Shown in pieces: positions 16,337 through 23,987 of a stretch of DNA of 64,000 bases (position 1 is the stretch's first letter; each line of letters starts with the position of its first letter). Location: positions 1,426,001-1,490,000 of the forward strand of contig NZ_CP155551.1 in assembly GCF_039679125.1 (NCBI RefSeq). The letters are read 5' to 3'. Both the position numbers and the translations under genes were made by a program. Source of the stretch: Blastococcus sp. HT6-4. GTDB taxonomy: Bacteria; Actinomycetota; Actinomycetes; Mycobacteriales; Geodermatophilaceae. Below the pieces are notes generated by a model, which saw only the letters and a program-made list of their open reading frames with translations, searched no databases and was not told the origin of the DNA.

Positions 16337-16564
16337 ATGATCAACGCCTACGCCACCCTGGCCAGCCTGGTCGCGTTCGCCCAGGACCGCCTGAAGAACG
16401 AGGAGAAGGGCGCGACCGCCGTCGAGTACGGCCTCATGGTCGGCCTGATCGCCGTCGTCATCATCGGCGTCGTCGCGACGCTGGGTGGCCAGCTGGCCGA
16501 GCTGTTCGCGTCGGTCAGCGAGGAGCTCCCGGCCGTCACGACCACCACCACCACCGGGGGCTGA
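16337..16564 (+). CDS. flp: Flp family type IVb pilin
   Basis: A 75-residue pilin precursor. A short leader ends at the EEKG processing site; the mature protein begins ATAVEYGLMVGLIAVVIIGVV, the Flp motif with Glu at position 5 of the mature form and Tyr next to it, followed by the single hydrophobic helix. The C-terminus is a Thr-rich tail ending in TTGG. It is cleaved by the A24 peptidase encoded upstream and assembled by the TadA/B/C machinery. GAGGGAG ribosome site precedes the ATG. As the pilus subunit it is expected to be the most highly expressed gene of the locus. Confidence 0.95.
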   Translation: MINAYATLASLVAFAQDRLKNEEKGATAVEYGLMVGLIAVVIIGVVATLGGQLAELFASVSEELPAVTTTTTTGG

Positions 16565-16659
16565 CCACTCGCTGCTGCGCGGCGACGTAGCGGTTCCGGC
16601 GCAGCGGCCCTCGTCCTGGGGGTCGCTGCGCCGCTGCACGAGAGAGGCGGTGGACCGGG

Positions 16660-17070
16660 ATGAGGGGACGACTGCGCGACGAGCGCGGCGCCAGCGCGGT
16701 GGAGTTCGCTTTCATCGTGCCGCTGCTGATCGTGCTCGTGATCGGCATCGCCGAGTTCGGCCACGCCTTCCAGGTGCAGGGCACGTTGTCGGCCGCCGCC
16801 CGCGAGGGGGTGCGGGCGATGGCCCTGCGCAACGACCCGGTCGAGGCCCGCGACGTCGTCCGGACCGCGGCCGCGTCGCTGTACCCGGCGGTCACCGACG
16901 ACCAGATCGACATCGTGATCGTCGGCGGCACGGCCGGGACCTGCCCCACCACCGGCGCCGGCGACACCGCCGTCCGCCTCACCATCACCTATCCGAAGCC
17001 GTACCTGACCGGGTTCTTCGGCGCGGAGATCGAACTCACCGGAACGGGGGTCATGCGATGCAACGGCTGA
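16660..17070 (+). CDS. TadE-family pseudopilin
   Basis: A 136-residue protein with DERGASAVEFAFIVPLLIVLVIG at its start: the TadE-like motif G-A-S-A-V-E-F, which is a prepilin-type cleavage and helix signal. The rest is a small extracellular domain with two Cys (GTCPTT and MRCNG), possibly a disulfide. TadE/F pseudopilins are needed for Flp pilus assembly. It overlaps the next gene by 13 bp. Confidence 0.9.
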   Translation: MRGRLRDERGASAVEFAFIVPLLIVLVIGIAEFGHAFQVQGTLSAAAREGVRAMALRNDPVEARDVVRTAAASLYPAVTDDQIDIVIVGGTAGTCPTTGAGDTAVRLTITYPKPYLTGFFGAEIELTGTGVMRCNG

Positions 17071-18029
17071 CCTCCCGCGCCCGGCGCCGGCTGGCGGGCG
17101 AGCACGGCGCGAGCGCCGTCGTCCTCTCCCTGCTGATGGTCCCGCTCCTGGGCTTCGCGGCCATCGCCGTCGACATCGGCGCGCTCTACGCCGAGCGCGC
17201 CCGGCTCCAGGTGGCGGCCGACGCCGCCGCCATCGCGGTCGCCCAGGACTGCTCCCGCGGCAACTGCGGGGACATGCTGGCGACCGCCCAGAACCTGATC
17301 ACCCTGAACCACGGTCCGGGCACGGCGTCGTACCCGGTGCTCAGCAGCGACCCGCTGAGCGTGACGGTGGAAGGCAGCACCCCGAAGGAGCACTGGTTCG
17401 CGCCGGTCATCGGGCACGACTCCAGCCAGGTCGCAGCCACGGCCACGGTCGGCTGGGGAGGCCCGAGCCAGGGCACCGCGGTGCTGCCGCTGACCTTCTC
17501 CTGGTGCTCGTTCAAGGCCCAGACCGGCGGCGGGCTGCCGTCGACCGAGACCCATCAGACGATCATGTTCAGCAAGTCCGACGGCGTCGGTGGCTGCACC
17601 GGCCCGTCGGGGAACTTCGTGCCCGGTGGCTTCGGGTGGGTCGTCCCCGACGAGGGCAGGTGCCACGCCACCTCCGCGATCGGGCAGCGGCTCTTCTCCG
17701 ACACGGGTGTCTCCCTGCCGGCCGGCTGCGCCGAGGCCGACCTCGAGGGGTGGCTCGGCCGGACGGTCCTGCTGCCGCTCTTCGACGAGTTCGGGGACGG
17801 GGGGAGCAACGGCTGGTACCGCGTCTACGGCTACGCCGCCTTCACGCTCACCGGCTACGCCGTCAACGGCTCGATCTCGAGCGGTCACAAGGTCTGCGGG
17901 CCCGGCACCAACTCCAGCGACCGGTGCGTCACCGGCTACTACACCCGCTTCGTCGAGCTCTCCGACGACTGGAACTACAGCCCGGACGCGCCCCAGCTCG
18001 GGGCCTCGATCCTCCGACTGATCCGATAG
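17058..18029 (+). CDS. TadG-like pilus assembly protein
   Basis: A 323-residue protein with an N-terminal basic segment and GEHGASAVVLSLLMVPLLGFAAIAVDIGALYAERARLQ, the TadG-like putative Flp pilus-assembly domain (PF13400). The remainder is extracytoplasmic, with about eight Cys residues (e.g. QDCSRGNCGD, WCSF, GGCTG, RCHA, GCAEA, VCGPG, RCVTG) that probably form disulfides. No von Willebrand A domain is obvious, unlike many TadG proteins. Translationally coupled to tadE by overlap. Confidence 0.85.
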   Translation: MQRLTSRARRRLAGEHGASAVVLSLLMVPLLGFAAIAVDIGALYAERARLQVAADAAAIAVAQDCSRGNCGDMLATAQNLITLNHGPGTASYPVLSSDPLSVTVEGSTPKEHWFAPVIGHDSSQVAATATVGWGGPSQGTAVLPLTFSWCSFKAQTGGGLPSTETHQTIMFSKSDGVGGCTGPSGNFVPGGFGWVVPDEGRCHATSAIGQRLFSDTGVSLPAGCAEADLEGWLGRTVLLPLFDEFGDGGSNGWYRVYGYAAFTLTGYAVNGSISSGHKVCGPGTNSSDRCVTGYYTRFVELSDDWNYSPDAPQLGASILRLIR

Positions 18030-18041
18030 GGGCGCCCACTC

Positions 18042-18788
18042 GTGAGACGTCGATTCCTGGCCGCCGTGGCGGCCCTCGCGCTCATCGCCGTCGGCACCGT
18101 GGTCCTGGTGACCTACGTGCGCGGCGCGGAGGCCCGCGCCTACGCGGGTGTGCAGACCATCGAGGTACTGGTGGCCGATGCGCTCATCCCTGCCGGCACT
18201 CCCGGCAGCGCACTGGCCGACCTGGTGAGCACCGAGGTGCTCCCCGCCAAGGCCGCGTTGCGGGGGCGGGTCACCGACCTCGCCGCGCTGGCCGACCGCG
18301 TCGCCACCGTCGACCTCGAGCCCGGGGAGCAGCTGCTCGCCAGCCGGTTCGAGCGGCCCGACCAGCTGCAGGCGCCCGGAACGGTGCCCGTGCCCGAGGG
18401 CATGCAGGAGGTCAGCGTCGTCCTGGACCCGCAGCGCGCCGTGGGCGGCCGGCTGGCCGCCGGCGACACGGTGGGCGTCTTCGTGTCCATGAGCGGTGAT
18501 GCCGGTGGGACCACCCACGCCGTCCTGCACGAGGTCCTGGTCACCCAGGTGCAGGGGGCGCCGGCACCGCCGGCGCCGCCCGCCGACGGGACGGTGCCGG
18601 CCGCCTCCGCACCCGTCCCCTCGGGCAGCCTCATGGTCACGTTCGCGGTCACCGCGTCGCAGGCCGAGGCCGTCGTCTTCGCCGCGGAGCACGCCAGCAT
18701 CTGGCTGTCCCTGGAGCCGGCCGGCCCCGACGTCTCCCGCACCCAGGTGATCACCCCGGACACCATCTACGGAAAGGCCTACTCATGA
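18042..18788 (+). CDS. cpaB: CpaB/RcpC-like Flp pilus assembly protein (SAF domain)
   Basis: A 248-residue protein with one N-terminal membrane anchor (residues ~5-25) and an SAF domain (~38-105, VLVADALIPAGTPG, PGEQLLASRF), followed by the RcpC domain containing EGMQEVSVVLDPQRAVGGRLAAGDTVGVFV. In Gram-negative bacteria RcpC works with the outer-membrane secretin; here there is no secretin gene, so a wall-facing role is likely. A Pro/Ala loop sits at ~170-195. The stop overlaps the ATPase start (ATGA). Confidence 0.9.
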   Translation: MRRRFLAAVAALALIAVGTVVLVTYVRGAEARAYAGVQTIEVLVADALIPAGTPGSALADLVSTEVLPAKAALRGRVTDLAALADRVATVDLEPGEQLLASRFERPDQLQAPGTVPVPEGMQEVSVVLDPQRAVGGRLAAGDTVGVFVSMSGDAGGTTHAVLHEVLVTQVQGAPAPPAPPADGTVPAASAPVPSGSLMVTFAVTASQAEAVVFAAEHASIWLSLEPAGPDVSRTQVITPDTIYGKAYS

Positions 18789-19978
18789 GCCGCGTCGTCC
18801 TGGCCGGAGCGGGCGAGGACCTGGTCCTCCGCGTCAAGGAGGCCACCGCCGGCGACGTCCACGTGCTGCCGCCCGGCCGGCTGCCCAGCGACCCGGCCCG
18901 GCTGTTCGAGCAGCTGCTCGACGACGAGCTGCCCGACGTGCTCCTGGTCGGCCCGCACGCGCCGGCGCCGGAGGTGCTGACCCTCGCCGCCCGGCTGGAC
19001 GTGCAGAGCCCCGGGATCACCGTCGTCCTGATGGCCGACCCGTCGCCGGAGATGCTGCAGGCGGCGATGCGCGCCGGCATCCGCGACCTGCTCCCGCCCG
19101 ACGCCGGCGTGGCCGAGATCGCCGCCGCCGTGGAGCGCGCCGGGCACGCGGCGGCGGGCCGCCGCCGGGTGCTGCGGCCGGCCACCGAGACCGACCGCTA
19201 CGCCGGCCGGGTCATCACCATCGCCTCGCCCAAGGGCGGCGTGGGCAAGACGACCGTCTCCACCAACCTGGCGATCGGGCTGACGGCGGCGGCGCCCCAG
19301 TCCACCGTCCTCGTCGACCTCGACGTGCAGTTCGGCGACGTCGCCTCGGCGCTGAGCCTGACGCCGGAGTACACCCTGCCCGACGCCGTCCACGGCCCGG
19401 CCAGCGAGGACACGATGGTCCTCAAGACCTTCCTCACCCAGCACCCCAGCGGGCTGTACGCCGTCTGCGGGTCGGAGTCGCCGGCGGCCGGCGACACGAT
19501 CACCGGCGAGGACGTCAGCCGGCTGCTCGCCTCGCTCGCCCGCGAGTTCCGCTACGTCGTCGTCGACACCGCCCCGGGGCTGTCGGAGCAGACCCTGGCG
19601 GCGCTGGACCGGGCCTCCGACGTGATCATGCTCTCGAGCATGGACGTGCCCGGCGTGCGCGGGCTGCGCAAGGAGCTCGACGTGCTCCGGGAGCTGTGCA
19701 TGATCCCGGCCGGCCGGCACGTCGTCATGAACTTCGCCGACCCCAAGGGCGGCCTGACGGTGCGCGACGTCGAGACGACGATCGGCACCGGGATCGACGT
19801 CGTCCTGCCCCGCTCGATGTCGGTCCCGGCCAGCACCAACCAGGGCGTTCCGATCCTGGAGAGCGGCGGCCGCCGCGACCCGATGGTCCGGGAGCTGCGC
19901 CGGCTGGTGTCCCGCTTCTCCGCCACCCCGCTCATGAAGTCCAGCCGCTACCGGGCCAAGCACCGGGCCGCGTCGTGA
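18785..19978 (+). CDS. CpaE/TadZ-like P-loop ATPase
   Basis: A 397-residue MinD/ParA-type protein. The first ~125 residues form a degenerate receiver-like domain. The deviant Walker A motif SPKGGVGKTT is at ~150-160, and the switch DTAPGLSEQTL at ~260. TadZ localises the pilus machine to a cell pole or focus. A CpaE-type C-terminus (PRSMSVPASTNQGVPIL) is present. ATG start overlaps cpaB and the GTG of the following tadA overlaps its stop, so the whole set is coupled. Confidence 0.92.
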   Translation: MSRVVLAGAGEDLVLRVKEATAGDVHVLPPGRLPSDPARLFEQLLDDELPDVLLVGPHAPAPEVLTLAARLDVQSPGITVVLMADPSPEMLQAAMRAGIRDLLPPDAGVAEIAAAVERAGHAAAGRRRVLRPATETDRYAGRVITIASPKGGVGKTTVSTNLAIGLTAAAPQSTVLVDLDVQFGDVASALSLTPEYTLPDAVHGPASEDTMVLKTFLTQHPSGLYAVCGSESPAAGDTITGEDVSRLLASLAREFRYVVVDTAPGLSEQTLAALDRASDVIMLSSMDVPGVRGLRKELDVLRELCMIPAGRHVVMNFADPKGGLTVRDVETTIGTGIDVVLPRSMSVPASTNQGVPILESGGRRDPMVRELRRLVSRFSATPLMKSSRYRAKHRAAS

Positions 19979-21447
19979 ACCTCGCCCAGCGGCTGGAGGC
20001 CCTGCGCGGCGGGCCCGAGGCCGCCCCGGCCCGGCCGGCCGCTCCCGTCCCCGACGCCCCGGCGCCCGGGAGCACCGCGACGCCGGTGGCCGGCCCGGCT
20101 GTGCGGCCGGTGCCGGCCACCCGGGCGGCCGTGGCACCGGCCCCGGCCCCGCCGACCGACGCGCTGGCGCGGCTCAAGGACCGCGTCGGCAAGGCGCTGT
20201 TCGAGCGCATGGGCAGCCGGATGAACGACCCGTCGCTCAGCGAGAGCCAGCTGCGGTCGATCGTGCTGAAGGAGCTCGACGAGGTCGTCGAGGAGGAGAA
20301 CGTCCCCCTCAGCACCGACGAGCGCCAGCGGCTGACCGCCGAGCTGGCCGACGACGTGCTCGGCTACGGGCCGCTGCAGCGGCTCCTCGACGACGACGCG
20401 GTCAGCGAGATCATGGTCAACGGCCCGGACGCCATCTACGTGGAGCGCAGCGGCAAGCTCCAGCGCACCCCGACGCGCTTCACCTCGGAGGAGCACCTCC
20501 GGCGGGTCATCGACCGCATCGTCTCCCGGGTGGGACGCCGGATCGACGAGTCCTCGCCGCTGGTCGACGCGCGGCTCGCCGACGGCTCCCGCGTGAACGC
20601 GATCATCCCGCCGCTGGCCTTCAGCGGCTCCACGCTCACCATCCGCAAGTTCGCCAAGGACCCGTTCACCGTCGAGGACCTGATCGGCTTCGGCACGCTC
20701 ACGCCGGAGATGGCCGAGCTGCTGCACGCCTGCGTCGAGGCGCGGCTGAACGTGATCGTCTCCGGCGGTACCGGTACCGGGAAGACGACGCTGCTCAACG
20801 TGCTGTCCTCGTTCATCCCCGAGGGGGAGCGGATCGTCACCATCGAGGACGCCGTCGAGCTGCAGCTCCAGCAGGACCACGTGGTCCGGCTGGAGTCGCG
20901 GCCGCCCAACATCGAGGGCAAGGGGGCGGTGACCATCCGCGACCTGGTCCGGAACTCGCTGCGCATGCGCCCGGACCGGATCGTGGTGGGGGAGTGCCGC
21001 GGCGGCGAGAGCCTGGACATGCTGCAGGCGATGAACACCGGCCACGACGGCTCGCTGTCCACCGTGCACGCCAACTCCCCGCGCGACGGCATCGCCCGCC
21101 TCGAGACGCTGGTGCTCATGGCCGGCATGGACCTGCCGCTGCGGGCCATCCGCGAGCAGATCGCCTCCGCGGTCGACGTCGTCGTCCAGCTGACCCGGCT
21201 GCGCGACGGCACCCGCCGGGTCACCCACGTCACCGAGGTCCAGGGGATGGAGGGCGACACGGTCACGCTGCAGGACGCGTTCCTCTTCGACTACTCCGCC
21301 GGCGTCGACGCCTCCGGCAGGTTCCTCGGCAAGCCGGTGCCCACCGGCGTCCGCCCCCGGTTCACCGACCGGTTCGACGAGCTGGGCATCAGGCTCTCAC
21401 CGCGGGTCTTCGGGGCGGCCGAGCCGACCGGTGCGCCGAGGTGGTGA
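19975..21447 (+). CDS. tadA: Tad secretion ATPase TadA (CpaF family)
   Basis: A 490-residue hexameric secretion ATPase energising Flp pilus assembly. An Ala/Pro-rich N-terminus (~1-60) precedes the CpaF core: GYGPLQRLLDDDAVSEIMVNGP at ~140-160, Walker A GGTGTGKTTLLN at ~262, the Asp-box IEDAVELQL, Walker B-like RPDRIVVGECRGGE and the His-box GHDGSLSTVHAN. All catalytic boxes are intact. GTG start overlaps tadZ stop. Confidence 0.96.
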   Translation: MNLAQRLEALRGGPEAAPARPAAPVPDAPAPGSTATPVAGPAVRPVPATRAAVAPAPAPPTDALARLKDRVGKALFERMGSRMNDPSLSESQLRSIVLKELDEVVEEENVPLSTDERQRLTAELADDVLGYGPLQRLLDDDAVSEIMVNGPDAIYVERSGKLQRTPTRFTSEEHLRRVIDRIVSRVGRRIDESSPLVDARLADGSRVNAIIPPLAFSGSTLTIRKFAKDPFTVEDLIGFGTLTPEMAELLHACVEARLNVIVSGGTGTGKTTLLNVLSSFIPEGERIVTIEDAVELQLQQDHVVRLESRPPNIEGKGAVTIRDLVRNSLRMRPDRIVVGECRGGESLDMLQAMNTGHDGSLSTVHANSPRDGIARLETLVLMAGMDLPLRAIREQIASAVDVVVQLTRLRDGTRRVTHVTEVQGMEGDTVTLQDAFLFDYSAGVDASGRFLGKPVPTGVRPRFTDRFDELGIRLSPRVFGAAEPTGAPRW

Positions 21448-22391
21448 CGGTGCCCGCGACCCTTCTCCTCCTCGGCGTCGGAGCGATCTCCGCGGCCCTG
21501 TTGATCCTCGCCCTCGTCGTCCTTCCCGGCGGGCCCTCGCGGGTGCCGCTGGCCCGGCTCGACCCGTCCGTGGCCCCGCCGGCCTCCGCCCTGGCCGGCG
21601 CGGGGGCGGCGGCCGAGGCGGCGGTGGAGAAGGTGCTGCTCAAGCGCGGCCGGCTGGCCGCCGGGGCCGCGGCGCTGGAGCGCGCGGGCATGGCGACGAC
21701 GCTGCCGAACTTCGTGCTCGCCGTCGGGCTGACCACCGTGCTCGCCGTGGTGACCGGCGCTCTCCTGGCGGGCCCGCTGCTCGCCGTGCTGCTCCTGGTG
21801 CTGGTGCCGTTCGGCGCCAAGCTGCTGCTGGGCTTCCGCGCCGGACGACGGCAGGCCGCCTTCGCCGATCAGCTCGACGACTCGCTGCAGCTGATGTCGA
21901 GCAGCCTCCGCGCGGGGCACAGCCTGCTCCGGGCGGTGGACTCGGTGTCGCAGGAGGCCGAGGCGCCGACGTCGGAGGAGTTCGCGCGGATCGTCAACGA
22001 GACCCGCGTCGGCCGGGATCTCAGCGACGCGCTCGACGAGGTCGCCGAGCGGATGGGCAGCGACGACTTCACCTGGGTGGCGCAGGCGATCGCCATCCAC
22101 CGCGAGGTCGGCGGCAACCTCGCCGAGGTGCTCGACGCCGTCGGGAACACCATCCGCGAGCGCAACGCCATCCGCCGCCAGGTCAAGGCGTTGTCGGCCG
22201 AGGGCAAGCTCTCCGCGGTCGTCCTCATGGCGCTGCCGTTCGGTGTGACCGGCTTCATCTCCGTCACCAACCCCGGCTACATCGCGAAGTTCACCGAGAG
22301 CCTCGTCGGCTACGGGATGCTGGGAGCGGCGGCGCTCATGCTCCTGGTGGGCGGCCTGTGGCTCAAGAAGACCGTGAAGATCCAGTTCTGA
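21444..22391 (+). CDS. tadB: Tad inner-membrane platform protein TadB
   Basis: A 315-residue type II secretion F-domain protein: two N-terminal and two C-terminal membrane segments flank a cytoplasmic helical domain with DQLDDSLQLMSSSLRAGHSLLRAV and the family IHREVGGNLAEVLDAVGNTIRERNAI motif. It forms the membrane platform on which TadA acts. Two adjacent GTG codons (21444 and 21450) could serve as start; the first gives the same GTGA coupling used throughout the operon. Confidence 0.93.
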   Translation: MTVPATLLLLGVGAISAALLILALVVLPGGPSRVPLARLDPSVAPPASALAGAGAAAEAAVEKVLLKRGRLAAGAAALERAGMATTLPNFVLAVGLTTVLAVVTGALLAGPLLAVLLLVLVPFGAKLLLGFRAGRRQAAFADQLDDSLQLMSSSLRAGHSLLRAVDSVSQEAEAPTSEEFARIVNETRVGRDLSDALDEVAERMGSDDFTWVAQAIAIHREVGGNLAEVLDAVGNTIRERNAIRRQVKALSAEGKLSAVVLMALPFGVTGFISVTNPGYIAKFTESLVGYGMLGAAALMLLVGGLWLKKTVKIQF

Positions 22392-23293
22392 TGAGCATCG
22401 TGCCCGCCTCCGTCCTGCTGGCCGCGATCGCCGTCAGCGGCGCCGTCGCGCTCCTCGGCTGGTCCCTGCTCGCCCGCCCGGGGGCCGGGACCGTGCAGGT
22501 GCGGGACAACCTGCTCCGGGGCATCGACGTCACCGGCCCGGCCGGGCGTGGCGCCCGGACGGGGTCCGGCCCGCTCTCCCGGCTCACCCGCGGTCTCACC
22601 CCGCGCGGCACGGTGGCCCGGCTCGACCGCCTGGCGGGACGGGCCGGTCGTCCGGCGGCCTGGCCGGTGCCGAAGCTGGTGGCGGCCAAGCTGGTGCTGG
22701 GCCTGGTCGCGGCGTCGCTCGGGCTGCTGGTGGCGACCTCCGGGCCGAGCGTGCTGACCGTCCTGGTGGCGGCCGTCGCGACCGTCGTGGCCTACGTCGT
22801 GCCGGAGCTGCTGCTCTACAGCCGCGGGCAGGAGCGGCAGCAGGCCATCGCCCTCGAGCTGGCCGACACGCTCGACCAGATGACCATCGCCGTGGAGGCG
22901 GGGCTCGGCTTCGAGTCGGCCATGGCGCGGGCAGGCAGCAACGGCAAGGGCCCGCTCGCCGAGGAGCTGGTGCGCACGCTGCAGGACATCGCCGTCGGGC
23001 AGCCGCGGCGTCACGCCTACCTGGCGCTGGCGGAGCGGACCGGGGTGCCCGACCTGCGCCGGTTCATCCGCGCCGTCGTGCAGGCCGACCAGTACGGCGT
23101 CTCGATCGCCGACGTGCTGCGCACCCAGGCGGCGGAGATGCGGCTCAAGCGCCGTCAGCGCGCCGAGGAGAAGGCGATGCAGATCCCGGTGAAGGTGATC
23201 TTCCCGCTGATCCTGTGCATCCTGCCGACGCTGTTCATCGTGCTGCTGGGGCCCGCCGTCATGGACATCGCCGCCGCCTTCAGCGGGCCATGA
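22391..23293 (+). CDS. tadC: Tad inner-membrane platform protein TadC
   Basis: A 300-residue paralogue of TadB with the T2SS F-domain: LADTLDQMTIAVEAGLGFESAMARAG and QADQYGVSIADVLRTQAAEMR, followed by KAMQIPVKVIFPLILCILPTLFIVLLGP, the final membrane segment. Last gene of the pilus operon; the ATG overlaps the tadB stop (TGATG). A long hairpin lies 120 bp downstream. Confidence 0.93.
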   Translation: MSIVPASVLLAAIAVSGAVALLGWSLLARPGAGTVQVRDNLLRGIDVTGPAGRGARTGSGPLSRLTRGLTPRGTVARLDRLAGRAGRPAAWPVPKLVAAKLVLGLVAASLGLLVATSGPSVLTVLVAAVATVVAYVVPELLLYSRGQERQQAIALELADTLDQMTIAVEAGLGFESAMARAGSNGKGPLAEELVRTLQDIAVGQPRRHAYLALAERTGVPDLRRFIRAVVQADQYGVSIADVLRTQAAEMRLKRRQRAEEKAMQIPVKVIFPLILCILPTLFIVLLGPAVMDIAAAFSGP

Positions 23294-23413
23294 CCGGTGT
23301 CGTCCTCCGGACGACACCGCGGCCACGTGCCGTCCCCCGGCTGAGCTGAGCCCGTCCGTCGTCCCTGCGTGGACCCCTCCGGGGCCCACTCGGGCCGCCC
23401 CTGCGCCGAATGC

Positions 23414-23456
23414 GACGAACTCGTGGCCATCAGCAGCTGATGACCACGAGTTCGTC
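23414..23456. terminator. long imperfect palindrome / bidirectional terminator after the tad operon
   Basis: GACGAACTCGTGG pairs with CCACGAGTTCGTC (13 bp), and inside it CATCAG pairs with CTGATG, with one C-A mismatch between and a three-base loop. It separates the convergent tadC and 23475-23819 genes. Its lower GC content than the surroundings and its symmetry also suit a dispersed palindromic repeat. Confidence 0.7.
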
Positions 23457-23474
23457 ACATCCGGCGGGCCCGTG

Positions 23475-23819
23475 TCAGCCGGTCGAGCGGGGCTGCGCCG
23501 GGTTCGTGGGGTCACCCTGGGACGGCGGGTTCATGGCCGGCCCGGTCGTCGCCTCGGAGACCTTCGACCCGCCACGCGCGTGCGAGGGGTCGTCGGCGGC
23601 CGACGCGGCCGGGTCGCCGCCCGACGGCTCGGCGCCCTCACGGAGGGCCTGGAGCCGGTTCTCCATGATCGTGACGACCTGCACCCGGTTCGCGTGCGCG
23701 CGTTCGTACTCGAGCACGGTCTGGAGGCCCTGCTCGTCCAGGGTCCGGATCCGCGCGGCCAGTCCCTCCACCGGCAGGTGGTCGTAGTCGGGCAACGGCA
23801 GCTGATCGTGCTCTGTCAT
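23475..23819 (-). CDS. small acidic protein, DUF8129-like (lipid-droplet-associated-type) N-terminal domain
   Basis: A 114-residue protein. Residues ~6-62 (LPLPDYDHLPVEGLAARIRTLDEQGLQTVLEYERAHANRV then a helix ending in LQALREG) match a short helical domain common in actinobacteria and, from memory, found in mycobacterial lipid-droplet-associated proteins. The C-terminal half is a low-complexity Pro/Gly/Ser/Ala tail. A ribosome site (AGGACGAGGG) precedes the ATG. A SigB/SigF-like promoter lies 38 bp upstream, back to back with that of the Rv2629-like gene, suggesting joint stress control. Confidence 0.75.
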   Translation of the reverse strand: MTEHDQLPLPDYDHLPVEGLAARIRTLDEQGLQTVLEYERAHANRVQVVTIMENRLQALREGAEPSGGDPAASAADDPSHARGGSKVSEATTGPAMNPPSQGDPTNPAQPRSTG

Positions 23820-23856
23820 CCCTCGTCCTCTCGGCGGTTCCTTGTCGCCGGACCGC

Positions 23857-23882
23857 CTACCCCCGGCTCCCGGAAACGACAC
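23857..23882 (-). promoter_or_regulatory. SigB/SigF-like promoter, leftward
   Basis: On the minus strand GTGT is followed after 16 bases by GGGTAG, matching the actinobacterial general-stress consensus GTTT/GNGT-N14-16-GGGTA. The -10 lies 38 bp from the ATG of the leftward gene. Confidence 0.6.
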
Positions 23883-23885
23883 CGG

Positions 23886-23910
23886 GTGTGAGCCGGTGGC
23901 CGGTGGGTAG
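23886..23910 (+). promoter_or_regulatory. SigB/SigF-like promoter, rightward
   Basis: GTGT, 15 bases, GGGTAG, ending 77 bp before the Rv2629-like ATG. Its -35 lies only 3 bp from the -35 of the divergent promoter. Confidence 0.6.
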
Positions 23911-23987
23911 GCGGCGACGGCGGGATTCGCCACGACGGTGATCCCCCTCCGAACGCCCCCGATCGACCGAGGAGTTGTCCCACCGAC

